A stretch of DNA of 64,000 nt from Enterococcus alishanensis (GCF_019218635.1 NZ_JAHUZB010000006.1:169529-233528), one strand, 5' to 3'. Shown: positions 8,007 to 17,416, counted from the stretch's first letter. Notes: a model not told the origin generated them from the sequence alone. A program made the numbers and translations.

Positions 8007-8901
8007 CTATAAATTAATCGCTTCGCCGCCAGTCACACCATAAATCTGAGCGGTGACATAACTAGCTTTGTTAGAAGCTAAAAATACATATACGGGAGCC
8101 AGCTCAACTGGTTGTCCTGCACGTTCTAATAAACTAGATTGACCAAACTCAGGCAATGCACTTTCTGGTTGTCCATGATCTAATTGTAATGGTGTCCAAA
8201 TTGGACCGGGAGCAACGCCATTCACGCGAATTCCTTTAGGTGCCAATTGTTTGGCTAAACCAACCGTAAAATTAGCAATCGCACCTTTAGTTGAAGCATA
8301 ATCCAATAGGTTTTCACTAGGATTAAAAGCTTGAACAGAAGTCGTTGTCACAATTGCACCACCCGCTGGAATATAGGCTTCCGCCGCTTTAACAATCGCA
8401 AACATCGCAATAATATTAACTTGATAAGTATCTTTGACCTGTTGCATTGGTAGGTCTTTTATTTCCATCCGAGAAATTTGTTGTCCAGCGTTTAGGACTA
8501 AAGTATCTAGTCCGCCTAGCTCATTAACAGCTTGACTGACGATTTCTTCTGGCGCTTGCTCATTTCTTAAGTCTGCAGGTAATAAAACTATTTTACGACC
8601 GGCAGCTTCAACATATTGTGCTACTTCTGCAGCATCTTTTTCTTCACCTGGTAAAAATTGTAAAGCAATATCGGCACCTTCTCTTGCAAAAAGCAATTGC
8701 TGCTGCCCTGCCGATACCAGAATCTCCACCAGTAATTGATACCCGTCGATTTTCTAATTCATGATTGCCTTGATAGCTTTCTTCACCACAATCTGGTTTT
8801 GGTTGCATCTTTTCACCTAAAGCGGGGGTATCTTGTTCTTGATTGGTAAATTTATCAGTATAATATCGTTTTCTTGGATCAATTAAATTTGGTTCAGTCA
8901 T
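8007..8901 (-). pseudogene. Short-chain dehydrogenase (YhdF/GSP39-type), frameshifted
   Basis: Two overlapping frames together make one complete SDR of about 297 aa. The upstream frame (start ATG 8901) gives the family's N-terminal extension (GEESYQG) and the Rossmann motif TGGDSGIG; the downstream frame continues from FAREGADIALQF and carries NAG, the catalytic YASTKGA (YxxxK) and the C-terminal GGEAI. The break is at an A5 run at 8688-8692 on the plus strand; removing one base restores the frame. Similar proteins in Bacillus are general-stress glucose/ribitol-type dehydrogenases. It may be a real pseudogene or a sequencing error. Its start overlaps the end of the upstream GT8 gene by 8 nt. 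Confidence 0.8.
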
Positions 8902-9763
8902 TTGGTAAACTCCTTTGGTTTTCTAAATATTGAAAAGCTGTTTCTTCAGCGTATTTTTTATAGTATTTTTGCGTAAAGCAATCGAAATCTTGGTCCCATG
9001 GTTTTACATGTCCAGAATAATGAATGATGGATGGATGCTTTCTTGTTTCTTCATATTCCCGCTCACCTTGCGCCAACGGATGGACCACGTCTTGATTCAT
9101 AATATAACCTTGGGCGTTCCATCTAGGATGTAAGATTAACCATTGATCATGTAAGATAGCATTTAAAGCATCTTGATCGTGGAACCGTAATTTTTCAGGG
9201 TTTTCACTAATAAAATTCAAAACTTTACTAGTCACCTCGTTTTTCAACCATTGTTTGATATTAATAAACATAAAGCCAGAATTAAAATAACGATCTGATA
9301 AAGTTGGAATTTGCATTTTTGCCAAACGATTATGAAATCCAGCATCTTCTACTGCCGCTAAAATCGTATCATCTAGTTTTAGCTGCCATAATTTCGTAAT
9401 ATCATCTAAAACGATCATGTCACAATCTAGATATAGGATACGGTCGATGCCCGTCCCACGAAATAATTCGGGAATAGCAATCCGGTAATAGGCTGTTTTC
9501 GGTATTCGCTCACTCACAACTACGTTTTCGAAAAACTTAGGATCAATTTTCATGAAATCCACAGTTGCATGGTTGCAATAATTTTTTACAGATAGTCGTA
9601 GCAACTGACGATTGTTAAAATCAAGTTCATCATCAATCACGTAAAAATGAAAAAAATCCTTCGATGACTGAACTTGGTCTAAAATTGAAACAAATAATGC
9701 CGCTAAGTGAGGGGCAAAATCTGAATTAGTACTAGCTACAATAACTCGCTCATGCTTATCCAT
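8894..9763 (-). CDS. Family 8 glycosyltransferase (second of a tandem pair)
   Basis: Protein of 289 aa, single-domain GT8. It starts with a nucleotide-binding strand (RVIVASTNSDFAPHLAAL), has the metal-binding DxD as DCD at residues 113-115 (YLDCDMIVL), the FNSGFMFINI segment, HDQDALNA and the C-terminal HYSGHVKPW. GT8 enzymes are retaining and use UDP-glucose or UDP-galactose; in Gram-positive bacteria they decorate lipopolysaccharide-like polymers, teichoic acids or surface glycoproteins. The acceptor is unknown. The start overlaps the preceding GT8 gene by 8 nt, implying translational coupling. Confidence 0.88.
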   Translation of the reverse strand: MDKHERVIVASTNSDFAPHLAALFVSILDQVQSSKDFFHFYVIDDELDFNNRQLLRLSVKNYCNHATVDFMKIDPKFFENVVVSERIPKTAYYRIAIPELFRGTGIDRILYLDCDMIVLDDITKLWQLKLDDTILAAVEDAGFHNRLAKMQIPTLSDRYFNSGFMFINIKQWLKNEVTSKVLNFISENPEKLRFHDQDALNAILHDQWLILHPRWNAQGYIMNQDVVHPLAQGEREYEETRKHPSIIHYSGHVKPWDQDFDCFTQKYYKKYAEETAFQYLENQRSLPND

Positions 9764-10613
9764 TTACCTTTCCTACTTTCTTCATCCGGTTGTCAGCCAA
9801 CTGGGTTAAATATTGTTGCGTGTATGGATGACCAACCAGGGTATTCCATGGCTTATCGTGTCCAGTAAAGTGAACAATGGCCGGCTGCAGGTGACATTCT
9901 TGATACCAAGTTTGATAATGGCTATCAGGGGCAGGAAATTTGTTAAAAATTAAAGCTGTTTGGGCATTCCATCTAGGATGGAGCGGTTGCCATTTGCCGT
10001 GTAAAACAGCATTCAGTGCATCTTGATCATGATAGACAATCCGATCATTAAAAATTGTTAAAAAATCAATGGTCTTTTCGGTAATCGCCTGAGCATTCCA
10101 TTGGATAACATCAATCAATAAAACACCCGAATTAAAATAGTACCCATCGACATCGCCGATTAAACGTTTTAAACCGTTTACTTCACCTACATCAATTACT
10201 GCACCGACGATATTACCATTTAAGGGCTGATCATATAATTCAGCGACATCTGCCAAACATAATACATCTGCATCTAAATATAAAATTTTATCGTATGGTC
10301 CTCCGGCTAAAAGTTTCGGTAACGAAATGCGTAAATATGCTGTCGTTGTAATGTGATCACTAACTAAAAAGTCTTGATAAATATTTCGATCAATCGTTAA
10401 AAATTGAATGGTTGCGTGGTTTGTCTTACGGCTAATCACCGTTTCCAAATGACGCTTACTTGTTTTAGAAAGTCCATCGTCGATAACATAAAAACAAAGC
10501 GGACGGTTTTCTGGATTATTTTCAACAACTGAAGTAAGCATGACACTAAGGTATGGCGCATAATTTTCATCAGCTGCAGTGACTATCGGAATAACACTAT
10601 TTTGATTTTCCAT
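9756..10613 (-). CDS. Family 8 glycosyltransferase (first of a tandem pair)
   Basis: Protein of 285 aa when started at ATG 10613, which follows AAAGGAGAGG; an ATG at 10631 lacks a good site. DAD at residues 114-116 (YLDADVLCL) is the GT8 metal motif; FNSGVLLIDV, HDQDALNAVLHG and HFTGHDKPW follow as in the downstream paralogue. The two proteins share the same motif order and similar length, so they are tandem duplicates with diverged sequence, probably acting in sequence on the same glycan (inference). First gene of a three-gene unit with the second GT8 and the SDR. Confidence 0.88.
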   Translation of the reverse strand: MENQNSVIPIVTAADENYAPYLSVMLTSVVENNPENRPLCFYVIDDGLSKTSKRHLETVISRKTNHATIQFLTIDRNIYQDFLVSDHITTTAYLRISLPKLLAGGPYDKILYLDADVLCLADVAELYDQPLNGNIVGAVIDVGEVNGLKRLIGDVDGYYFNSGVLLIDVIQWNAQAITEKTIDFLTIFNDRIVYHDQDALNAVLHGKWQPLHPRWNAQTALIFNKFPAPDSHYQTWYQECHLQPAIVHFTGHDKPWNTLVGHPYTQQYLTQLADNRMKKVGKVNG

Positions 10614-10757
10614 TTCAACCTCTCCTTTCATTTCAATGAACTTTTCACATTTAACTAGCTCATATGCCTCACCCTAGTCTCGTTACGAAAACTTTACAAA
10701 AATTGTTTACTTTCATTTTTTTATATGATTGAAAAAAATGATTTCTATCGAGAAATA

Positions 10758-10776
10758 ATCCTTATTTAATAAGGAT
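10758..10776. promoter_or_regulatory. Inverted repeat in the divergent intergenic region
   Basis: Perfect 8-bp arms ATCCTTAT and ATAAGGAT with 3 nt between them, in the 282-nt gap between the divergent GT8 and unknown genes. No T-run follows, so an operator is more likely than a terminator. I saw no strong promoter pair in the rest of the gap. Confidence 0.3.
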
Positions 10777-10895
10777 AAAATCAACTTTTAGGAGCTATTT
10801 ATCAAAAAAAGTAAATTTTTTTGTAAAAATGATTCTATTCAATTATTACTAAAAACCTTCATAGAGATGTTAAAATAATTGATGAGGTGATTGTT

Positions 10896-12110
10896 ATGTC
10901 ATACACACTTGATTTGGAAGAAAAAATTGCCGTATTACCATTTTTCTTGAAACATTACCCTGCTAAAAACCGATCCTTTCTATTAGAAGCGCAAAAAATA
11001 ATTCAGCAGCAGATCCAAGCAAAAATTTGGCTACAGCAAAAAAAGCCTGTCTTAAAACAAGAAAAATTGGTACCTATATTCTCTTTACAGCCTGAAATAG
11101 CAGCCTTGAATAATTTAGTTAACGAAAACATCCCTGCACTTAAAAATTATTTGCTCCACGCAGAAGATTATTTTTTGACTCTCGGTGTTCTGCCTTGTTT
11201 AAAACAATTAGGATGGCCAGCTATTAGCCAAGCCGCTTATCTGACAACAAACCAAGAAAATCCCAGTTTGTTAGTTGGTTCAGAAACTTTTTTATCCATG
11301 TGGAATGCCTGGAATACGCAACAGCAAACGAAAAATGCTCGAAACAAACTAACGGTCTTACTAAAATGCTTAGACTTTCCCCCAGAGTTAACGCAGGAAT
11401 CTTCGGTCATTCAGCATTTACTAAGTCATTTTAGTTCTGAATTGGCACCAGATAATCCTTTTTGGCATAGTTTAGCATTGGAAGTCCAGATTGCATTTCC
11501 TGCACCTCTGACATTGACTGATTCGTTAGGAAAACAAATCCATCAATTACGCTATCTCATTTCATTACAACAAACTGAATTTATTCGCCGACAAAAATTT
11601 GGTTTTAGTGATCACACCAAGTTGGCATATTTTTTAAGAAATCGAAACTTCTCACTTTCAGACTCTGATCGTTTGCATCAAAAAAAGGCTCACGCCGGTT
11701 TAGGAGCCTATCCTAGCGGGTATGATGGAGGGAATTTTAAGTTGTTAATCGCTTTTCATAGTGAATTTATTATCAACCGTGCTGGAAAATTTCAAAATAT
11801 TTTAGATCTCGATAATTTAAATGGTGTAGTCAACGGGGCTAGTTTCAATTATGCTAATAAAAACGATAAGATTCATACTAGATTAGACGTAAAATTTGGT
11901 AAGAGTGATCCGCAATTTCGCAGAAAAATTTTAAAAAAGAATCAATACAAAGCACCTACAAAAACCAGTGGGAATTTTTCTTATACTAATAAAACAGGTG
12001 CTTACGCCATCAATGGCCGTTCCTCCAAAGAAAATAGCCAGCTATTAAAAGAACATTTCAAAAAATTTATGAGGTGGTATGATGATTATCAGAAAATATC
12101 AAACCAATGA
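10896..12110 (+). CDS. Uncharacterised cytosolic protein, possibly DUF3114-like
   Basis: Protein of 404 aa from ATG 10896, chosen because GAGGTGAT is 5-6 nt upstream (a GTG at 10887 overlaps that site). No signal peptide or membrane segment. The N-terminal two thirds are helical and Leu/Gln-rich; the C-terminal third is distinctive: AYPSGYDGGNF, AFHSEFIINRAGKFQNILD, GVVNGASFNYAN, then a basic tail. This pattern resembles proteins labelled DUF3114 in streptococci and enterococci, from memory only. The conserved-looking HSEF and NGASFNYAN blocks could form an active site, but I do not assign a function. The last 32 nt overlap the following GNAT gene. Confidence 0.6.
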   Translation: MSYTLDLEEKIAVLPFFLKHYPAKNRSFLLEAQKIIQQQIQAKIWLQQKKPVLKQEKLVPIFSLQPEIAALNNLVNENIPALKNYLLHAEDYFLTLGVLPCLKQLGWPAISQAAYLTTNQENPSLLVGSETFLSMWNAWNTQQQTKNARNKLTVLLKCLDFPPELTQESSVIQHLLSHFSSELAPDNPFWHSLALEVQIAFPAPLTLTDSLGKQIHQLRYLISLQQTEFIRRQKFGFSDHTKLAYFLRNRNFSLSDSDRLHQKKAHAGLGAYPSGYDGGNFKLLIAFHSEFIINRAGKFQNILDLDNLNGVVNGASFNYANKNDKIHTRLDVKFGKSDPQFRRKILKKNQYKAPTKTSGNFSYTNKTGAYAINGRSSKENSQLLKEHFKKFMRWYDDYQKISNQ

Positions 12111-12459
12111 TTTAGACGAGCTTTTTGCTTTAATGACCCGTGAAGGACCGGAATGGACCTACAATACGCCAGAAAACCAACAAAAATACGCCCACGCTTT
12201 AGACCGGTCAATATCTTTTGTCTTAACAGATCAACAAAAAATTTACGGCTATATTCGTGGACGTAATGATGATGGATTTGATTTATATATTTTAGATTTG
12301 TTAGTTGATCCAGCTTATCGCGGTAATAGCTACGGTCAACAATTAATCGAACATTTCCAGCAAGAATTTCCAGAAGAATCTTTGTATGTGACTAGTGATG
12401 CCGATCCTTATTATTTAAAGTTAGGCTTTAAAATTGTCGGCTCTGTTTTAGAAAAGTAA
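12079..12459 (+). CDS. GNAT-family N-acetyltransferase
   Basis: Short GNAT of 126 aa. The central strand ILDLLVDPAYRGNSYGQQLIEH carries the acetyl-CoA pyrophosphate-binding loop (RGNSYG, a variant of R/QxxGxG/A), followed by YVTSDADPYYLKLGFKIVG. GAGGTGG precedes two adjacent ATG codons, 12079 and 12082. It overlaps the upstream unknown gene by 32 nt and so is translationally coupled with it; the pair may act on the same substrate. Its 3' end overlaps that of the convergent GT4 gene by 12 bp. Confidence 0.8.
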   Translation: MMIIRKYQTNDLDELFALMTREGPEWTYNTPENQQKYAHALDRSISFVLTDQQKIYGYIRGRNDDGFDLYILDLLVDPAYRGNSYGQQLIEHFQQEFPEESLYVTSDADPYYLKLGFKIVGSVLEK

Positions 12460-13650
12460 ATACTCTTCCACCTTACTGATTAGTTGCGGCCAACTGCTTT
12501 TTAAGATTTCCGTTGCTATTTCAGTCGGGATTTTTTTGTTTTCTTTAACCGCTAAGATTTGCTGCTCCAAGGCTGCACCTAAGGCTTGATAAAATTGCGG
12601 TAAATCTTCAGCTACTGGTTCATCCTGATTGTGCATCCGAGGTAACGGTACATAACTAATAATCCCGCTATCATTCACTGTTTTACCTAATTGTTCCTGC
12701 AAAGCCGGAATCTCTGTCACAACTACCCGCAAGTCGCAAGCCAGTGCTTCAATCGCTACTAAGCCCAAACCTTCAAAAAAAGAAGGTAAGACAAAAATAT
12801 CGCCTTTACGAAATTCGTCAGCCAATAACTTTTGGTTGGCGACATTATATAAATGCAACTGTGGATTTCCGATATAAGGTGCTAAATGCTCCTGCGCATC
12901 TTCAGCCGCATGACCAATTAAATGCAAATGAACTTCGGAATGCTGTTGACTGATTTTTTCAAAGGCTTGTGCCAAAGCAAAGGTGCCTTTTGCTGCGGAA
13001 ATTTTACCAGCATATATTAAATCAATGGTTTCTTTATGTGTCTTTTCTACTGGATAGAAAATTTCTGGATCAAATCCGCCACCTAGTACGGTAATTTTGT
13101 CTTTTGGTATTTGATAAACCGTTTGAATATCTTGAATTTGCAGATGACTCAGTGCAAAGACACGGTCCAATTGATCTAAATTAGTGACGTACCTTTCTAA
13201 CAAATGGGGATGTTGGCGCGCTTGGCGAATGTCGGTTCCATGACAAAAAGCAAAAATTGGTAATTCAGGAAATTCTGCTCGTACCAACGATGTTAAAAAC
13301 CATAAATGATGGCAAAAAATCACATCGGGTTGAAATTCAGCAACAGCTTGTTTGACAATTTTTCGAAAAGCCTTTTGCCAAGCAGCAATCATCTCTTCTG
13401 TCATCTCTCCATAAATCGTACTTTCATACGGCATGATATCGCTCATTCCAGGTAATGAAAAAGCCAGATCTTGATTAGGGAATTTGACTGTATATTGTTT
13501 CTCTTGTGGAATTAAATCATAGCTAAAATCACCAAAAGTGCCATATACACAAGCTTGATCATATTTTTTTAACCCTTTAATTAAATTGGAAAAGTAAACA
13601 CCGCTCCCAGTTTTAGCCGGCAATTGGGCTTGAACATGTAATATTTTCAT
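12448..13650 (-). CDS. Family 4 glycosyltransferase in an ABC importer operon
   Basis: Protein of 400 aa, GT-B fold. N-terminal domain: ILHVQAQLPAKTGSGVYFSNLI, HHLWFLTSL, CHGTDIR. C-terminal nucleotide-sugar domain from about residue 215: IYAGKISAAKGTFALAQAF, then VLPSFFEGLGLVAIEALACD, which contains the EX7E motif of retaining GT4 enzymes. It starts directly after the ABC ATPase stop codon with AGGAG upstream, so it is the last gene of the importer operon. A glycosyltransferase is an unusual partner for a ferric/phosphonate-type importer. Donor and acceptor unknown; it may be soluble or membrane-associated. Confidence 0.85.
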   Translation of the reverse strand: MKILHVQAQLPAKTGSGVYFSNLIKGLKKYDQACVYGTFGDFSYDLIPQEKQYTVKFPNQDLAFSLPGMSDIMPYESTIYGEMTEEMIAAWQKAFRKIVKQAVAEFQPDVIFCHHLWFLTSLVRAEFPELPIFAFCHGTDIRQARQHPHLLERYVTNLDQLDRVFALSHLQIQDIQTVYQIPKDKITVLGGGFDPEIFYPVEKTHKETIDLIYAGKISAAKGTFALAQAFEKISQQHSEVHLHLIGHAAEDAQEHLAPYIGNPQLHLYNVANQKLLADEFRKGDIFVLPSFFEGLGLVAIEALACDLRVVVTEIPALQEQLGKTVNDSGIISYVPLPRMHNQDEPVAEDLPQFYQALGAALEQQILAVKENKKIPTEIATEILKSSWPQLISKVEEYLLF

Positions 13651-14598
13651 TTATTTACTCCTGTCTGTTGCTATTTTTTGACTTTGATAATTCACACGCA
13701 CTCTTTGTCCGATAGAATAATAGCTGCCATTATTTAAAGTAGTGACTATTAATTTATTTCCTTGAACCAGGACCTCGTAATCAATGGTTGCTCCTTGAAA
13801 ACGCTGCTGAATAATTTCTCCTTCACCTTCTTTGTCAGCTACTAATTGGATCTGTTCAGGGCGCACATATTGCTGCTGACTCAATAAGTTATTTTCTCCA
13901 ATAAAGGTCAGGGCAAAGGGATTTTGTGGATGATTATATAATTCTTCTCCCTCCGCAATTTGTTGAATTTCTCCTTGATTCATCAATAATATTTGATCAG
14001 CAATAGCAAAAGCTTCTTGTTGATCATGAGTGACAAACACCATTGTCATGACCAATTCCTTTTGTAATCGACGAATCTCTGCCCGTAAAGATATCCGTAA
14101 TTTTTCATCCAAATTAGATAGAGGTTCATCTAGTAATAATAGTTTTGGTTCAACAATTAAGCTACGACCTAATGCTACCCGTTGTTGTTGCCCGCCACTT
14201 AAATCTTGAATATTACTTTCAGCATAATCACTTAAGCGTAGCAATGCCAACATTTCTTCAGCTTTTTTTCGAGCCTCTCCTTTTTTTATTTTTTTGAATT
14301 TTAGTCCATACATTAAATTTTCAAGTACATTTAGATGAGGAAACAGACTATAAGACTGAAAAACCGTTGTAATGTCCCGCTCTTCTGGTGAAACTTCAGT
14401 AATATCTTCTTCCGCTAATAAAATCTTCCCACTATTTACTTTTTCAAAGCCATTTAAACAACTAAGTAAAGTACTTTTCCCACAACCACTGGGACCCAAC
14501 ACTACCAGCATCTCCCCTTGTGGCAAGGTAAAGGATATATCTTTTAGAATCTTAGTAGTACCATAAGATTTATTTAGCTGTTGTACGGAAAGAAACAT
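13651..14598 (-). CDS. ABC importer ATP-binding protein (FbpC/PotA-type)
   Basis: Protein of 315 aa. Walker A GPSGCGKST (about residues 35-43), Q-loop FQSYSLF, signature LSGGQQQR, Walker B LLLLDEPLSNLD and the switch His in VFVTHDQQEA are all intact. Residues 235-310 form a short TOBE-like regulatory domain. This is the MalK/FbpC/PotA class that powers import from a binding protein. GGAGG lies 6 nt before the ATG and the start overlaps the permease gene by 29 nt, so the two are coupled. Confidence 0.92.
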   Translation of the reverse strand: MFLSVQQLNKSYGTTKILKDISFTLPQGEMLVVLGPSGCGKSTLLSCLNGFEKVNSGKILLAEEDITEVSPEERDITTVFQSYSLFPHLNVLENLMYGLKFKKIKKGEARKKAEEMLALLRLSDYAESNIQDLSGGQQQRVALGRSLIVEPKLLLLDEPLSNLDEKLRISLRAEIRRLQKELVMTMVFVTHDQQEAFAIADQILLMNQGEIQQIAEGEELYNHPQNPFALTFIGENNLLSQQQYVRPEQIQLVADKEGEGEIIQQRFQGATIDYEVLVQGNKLIVTTLNNGSYYSIGQRVRVNYQSQKIATDRSK

Positions 14599-16213
14599 GC
14601 CGTTTCCTCCTTCTATTTAAATTAAAAATAAGAGCTATCAAACCTGCTACCACTAAACAAATAATGATAATCAGGCATGCAATCACTGATGCCACACCAT
14701 ACAGTCCTCTTTGTACCACATCAAACATCACCAAAGTTAAGACTTTTTGCCCCGGTCGAATCAAGAAAATAATCGACCCGATCGTTGTCATAGTGGCAAT
14801 AAAACCATTGATAAAAGTTAAGGCAAATCCTTGTTTAGTCATTGGAAAAAAGACATCTTTCCATTCATTTAATGTATGCCCGCCTAAATCATGAACTGTT
14901 TTATAATAAGTCGGATCAACTTGGCTAACACTAGCGCTAGCAGCTTTTGTAGCAAAAGCCAATTGTTTAAAAATCACATTAATAATGACAATCATACTGG
15001 AACCCGTCCATGAAAAAGGTTCTCCGGAAAAAGCATAAAGATAACCTAATCCAAAAAAAGTACCCGGCAATAAATAAGGCAAGGTCCCGATCATTTCGAT
15101 CCCTTTCATCAGTTTACTATGGCGGACCTGACTATAATAAATAATCAAAAAACTCAGTAGACTGCCAATAAAACCCGCTAACAGGGAATACACAATCGTC
15201 CGAATAATCGTGTCACTAATATAGATTCGCGTATCTAAAATCGGTTGTAAAGACCAATAAAAGTTTCCCATTCGTTTAACCGTTACGGCATTCACCACAA
15301 TCGTTACATACTGCAAAATGAGCAATAAATAAAATACACCTGAAATAAAACTACTCCCATAAAAAAACAGCCCTTTGCGCGGCAAAGCCAAACTGCCTTG
15401 TTCTTGACCATGGCTTTGACTTGCCACATTCTTTTCAAAATGATTATAAATAAAAAAGACAATTAATGCTGGCAGACACAACGTTAAGTTAATCAGCGCC
15501 GCTTTATGAATATCTCCTTGGCTAATGACAGCAAAGTACCCTTCACTTGCCAACACTCGAAAACCGCCACCGATAATTGTCGGTGTCTGAAAATCCGCCA
15601 AACTGCGAATAAAACTAATTAGTGCCACTACAATAATTCCCGGTCGCAACAAAGGAATAATCATATCCTTCACCACTGCATCTGATTTTGCTCCTAACGA
15701 ACGGGCACTTTTAATCATCGAAGTATCGATATTTTTTAACATCCCAATCAAAACTAAGGCATTCAATGAAGCAAAACTAATTGTCTGCATCATAATAATC
15801 CCTTGAGGACCGTAAGGATTATAGCTTAATTGCAGCAAGTCATGGGTAATAAATCCCCGTCGGCCAAATAAAGTAATATAAGCCAAAGAAGTCACAAAAG
15901 GCGGGGAAACCATCGTTGCCAACAAACCGATGCGAAAAATCTTTTGCACTTTCTCACTCAGAAACAAAAAGCAAATCGTCAAGCTTAGCACAAAAAATAA
16001 TGACGCCACTGTCGTTAAAGTTGCCACAAACAAAGAATTTTTTAGCAACATCATATTTCCACTTAAATATTCAGTAATTCCAAAAGAGCCACTCGTAAAA
16101 GCTTCAGCAAAAATTTTTATGTAAGGATATAAAATAAATAAAAGGACACCAGCGACAATCAATAGATAAATGATCCATTCACTGATGCGGTTAATCATTT
16201 TATTCAACTTCAT
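14570..16213 (-). CDS. ABC importer permease, two fused halves (FbpB/PhnU-PhnV-like)
   Basis: Protein of 547 aa with about twelve membrane segments arranged as two BPD_transp_1 halves. Each half has an EAA-type loop for contact with the ATPase: in the N-terminal half ARSLGAKSDAVVKDMIIPLL, in the C-terminal half VHDLGGHTLNEWKDVFFPM. Single-chain permeases of this kind serve ferric iron, 2-aminoethylphosphonate and related importers. GGAGGGATGCCAG precedes the ATG. It lies between the binding-protein gene (72 nt upstream, with a hairpin) and the ATPase gene (29-nt overlap). Substrate not resolved. Confidence 0.88.
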   Translation of the reverse strand: MKLNKMINRISEWIIYLLIVAGVLLFILYPYIKIFAEAFTSGSFGITEYLSGNMMLLKNSLFVATLTTVASLFFVLSLTICFLFLSEKVQKIFRIGLLATMVSPPFVTSLAYITLFGRRGFITHDLLQLSYNPYGPQGIIMMQTISFASLNALVLIGMLKNIDTSMIKSARSLGAKSDAVVKDMIIPLLRPGIIVVALISFIRSLADFQTPTIIGGGFRVLASEGYFAVISQGDIHKAALINLTLCLPALIVFFIYNHFEKNVASQSHGQEQGSLALPRKGLFFYGSSFISGVFYLLLILQYVTIVVNAVTVKRMGNFYWSLQPILDTRIYISDTIIRTIVYSLLAGFIGSLLSFLIIYYSQVRHSKLMKGIEMIGTLPYLLPGTFFGLGYLYAFSGEPFSWTGSSMIVIINVIFKQLAFATKAASASVSQVDPTYYKTVHDLGGHTLNEWKDVFFPMTKQGFALTFINGFIATMTTIGSIIFLIRPGQKVLTLVMFDVVQRGLYGVASVIACLIIIICLVVAGLIALIFNLNRRRKRHVSFRTTAK

Positions 16214-16241
16214 CTGGCATCCCTCCTAGTATAGTATGTAA

Positions 16242-16278
16242 ATAGTCTGTGACATCATTCAATCATGCCACAGACTAT
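16242..16278 (-). other. Intercistronic hairpin between binding protein and permease genes
   Basis: Near-perfect stem ATAGTCTGTGGCAT / ATGTCACAGACTAT on the minus strand, followed only by TTTACAT. It probably acts as a partial terminator or mRNA stabiliser, giving more binding protein than membrane components, as is common in ABC importer operons. Confidence 0.6.
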
Positions 16279-16284
16279 TTTTAA

Positions 16285-17346
16285 TTATTTATTTGCAGCC
16301 ATTTCAGCCCATTGGTTTAAGATAGCTTCTCGATCAGAACCAAAAGTAGTCAAATCTTCATCGATTAAATCCTTAGATTCCAATCCTAAATCATAGCCAT
16401 CAACCCCTGGCATAATAATTTGGTCGGTATCTTTACCATCTAGTTCAGCCAATTCTTTCATATTTTCTGGTTGCAACATGAAATCAATAAAGGCTTCAGC
16501 CATGTCTTTTCCAGGGGCATCTTTGAAGACTGCTACACCTTCTGGGACCCAAGGAATACCATCTGATGGATAAACCACTGAAAGATCATTTTCTTCTGCC
16601 GCATCAAAGGCAGATTTATCAACTGGAATTAAACCAATCCCAAATTCACCAGCAGTAACTTTTTCTTGTGGATCTTTACCCCGCTGACCATAATAAGGAA
16701 TATTTTCATTAACACTTTCCCAATATTGCCAGCCAGCATCATTACCATCTTTATCTAAGATACCTTTAACAATCGCATACATTGTTCCTGAAACAGCTGG
16801 ATCACTCATAATGATTTCATCTTTATATTTTTCATCGGCTAAATCTGCCCAAGTCTCTGGTACCGCTAAGCCTTTTTCTTCCAACACATCATTATTGATC
16901 AATAATCCACCCACAGTTAAACCTTTAGACAACCAATAACCTTCTGGATCACGGTATTTTTCATCGATTGATTCAACAGCATCTGATTGATATTGTTCCA
17001 ACAAACCATCTGTCTTCGCTTGCATGAAAGCATCTAAGCCGCCGCCAAACCACAAATCAGCCATTGGCTCACTACTTTGATCCGCTTGCATCCGTGACAA
17101 CACTTCGCCACTAGACATCGATAAAAATTCTACTTTGGCACCAGTTTCGTCTGAAAACTTATCAAATAATTCTTTGTAAGCATCAGAAGTTGTTACAACA
17201 TTTAGCGTTTGACCTTCAAATTGTTTTTCACTTTTGGCAGTTGACGAGCCGGTTGTATCTGTACCACTAGAATCATCACTAGCACCACAAGCTGACAAAG
17301 CAAACAAACTAAATAATACGGTAACTAACACACTTAATTTCTTCAA
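16285..17346 (-). CDS. Extracellular solute-binding lipoprotein (FbpA/PhnS-type)
   Basis: Protein of 353 aa. The start is TTG 17346 because AGGAGG lies 8 nt upstream, giving a normal lipoprotein signal (KKLSVLVTVLFSLFALSAC) with the lipidated Cys at residue 20; longer versions would add an unlikely N-terminus. A Ser/Thr/Gly-rich linker follows, then a type-2 periplasmic-binding fold (LNVVTTSDAYKELFDKF, ADLWFGGGLDAF, WADLADEKYKDEIIMSDP, GEFGIGLIPVDKSA, VPEGVAVFKDAP). This resembles ferric-iron and 2-aminoethylphosphonate binding proteins. I do not see the paired Tyr iron ligands clearly, so the substrate is left open. Confidence 0.88.
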   Translation of the reverse strand: MKKLSVLVTVLFSLFALSACGASDDSSGTDTTGSSTAKSEKQFEGQTLNVVTTSDAYKELFDKFSDETGAKVEFLSMSSGEVLSRMQADQSSEPMADLWFGGGLDAFMQAKTDGLLEQYQSDAVESIDEKYRDPEGYWLSKGLTVGGLLINNDVLEEKGLAVPETWADLADEKYKDEIIMSDPAVSGTMYAIVKGILDKDGNDAGWQYWESVNENIPYYGQRGKDPQEKVTAGEFGIGLIPVDKSAFDAAEENDLSVVYPSDGIPWVPEGVAVFKDAPGKDMAEAFIDFMLQPENMKELAELDGKDTDQIIMPGVDGYDLGLESKDLIDEDLTTFGSDREAILNQWAEMAANK

Positions 17347-17416
17347 ATTTTTTCCTCCTTTAAATTTAGCAAAAATGCACGTAAGCGCTCTTATTTGCAT
17401 TTTTATGAATAAATAA

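Noticed and set aside
16285..17346. Firm assignment as iron or 2-aminoethylphosphonate binding protein
   Set aside because: Both types share the fold; no diagnostic ligand residues or neighbouring catabolic genes (phnW, phnX) are seen.
17379..17394. A true catabolite-responsive element before the ABC importer
   Set aside because: The core GTAAGCGCT fits but both ends deviate from the consensus; mentioned only as a weak possibility.
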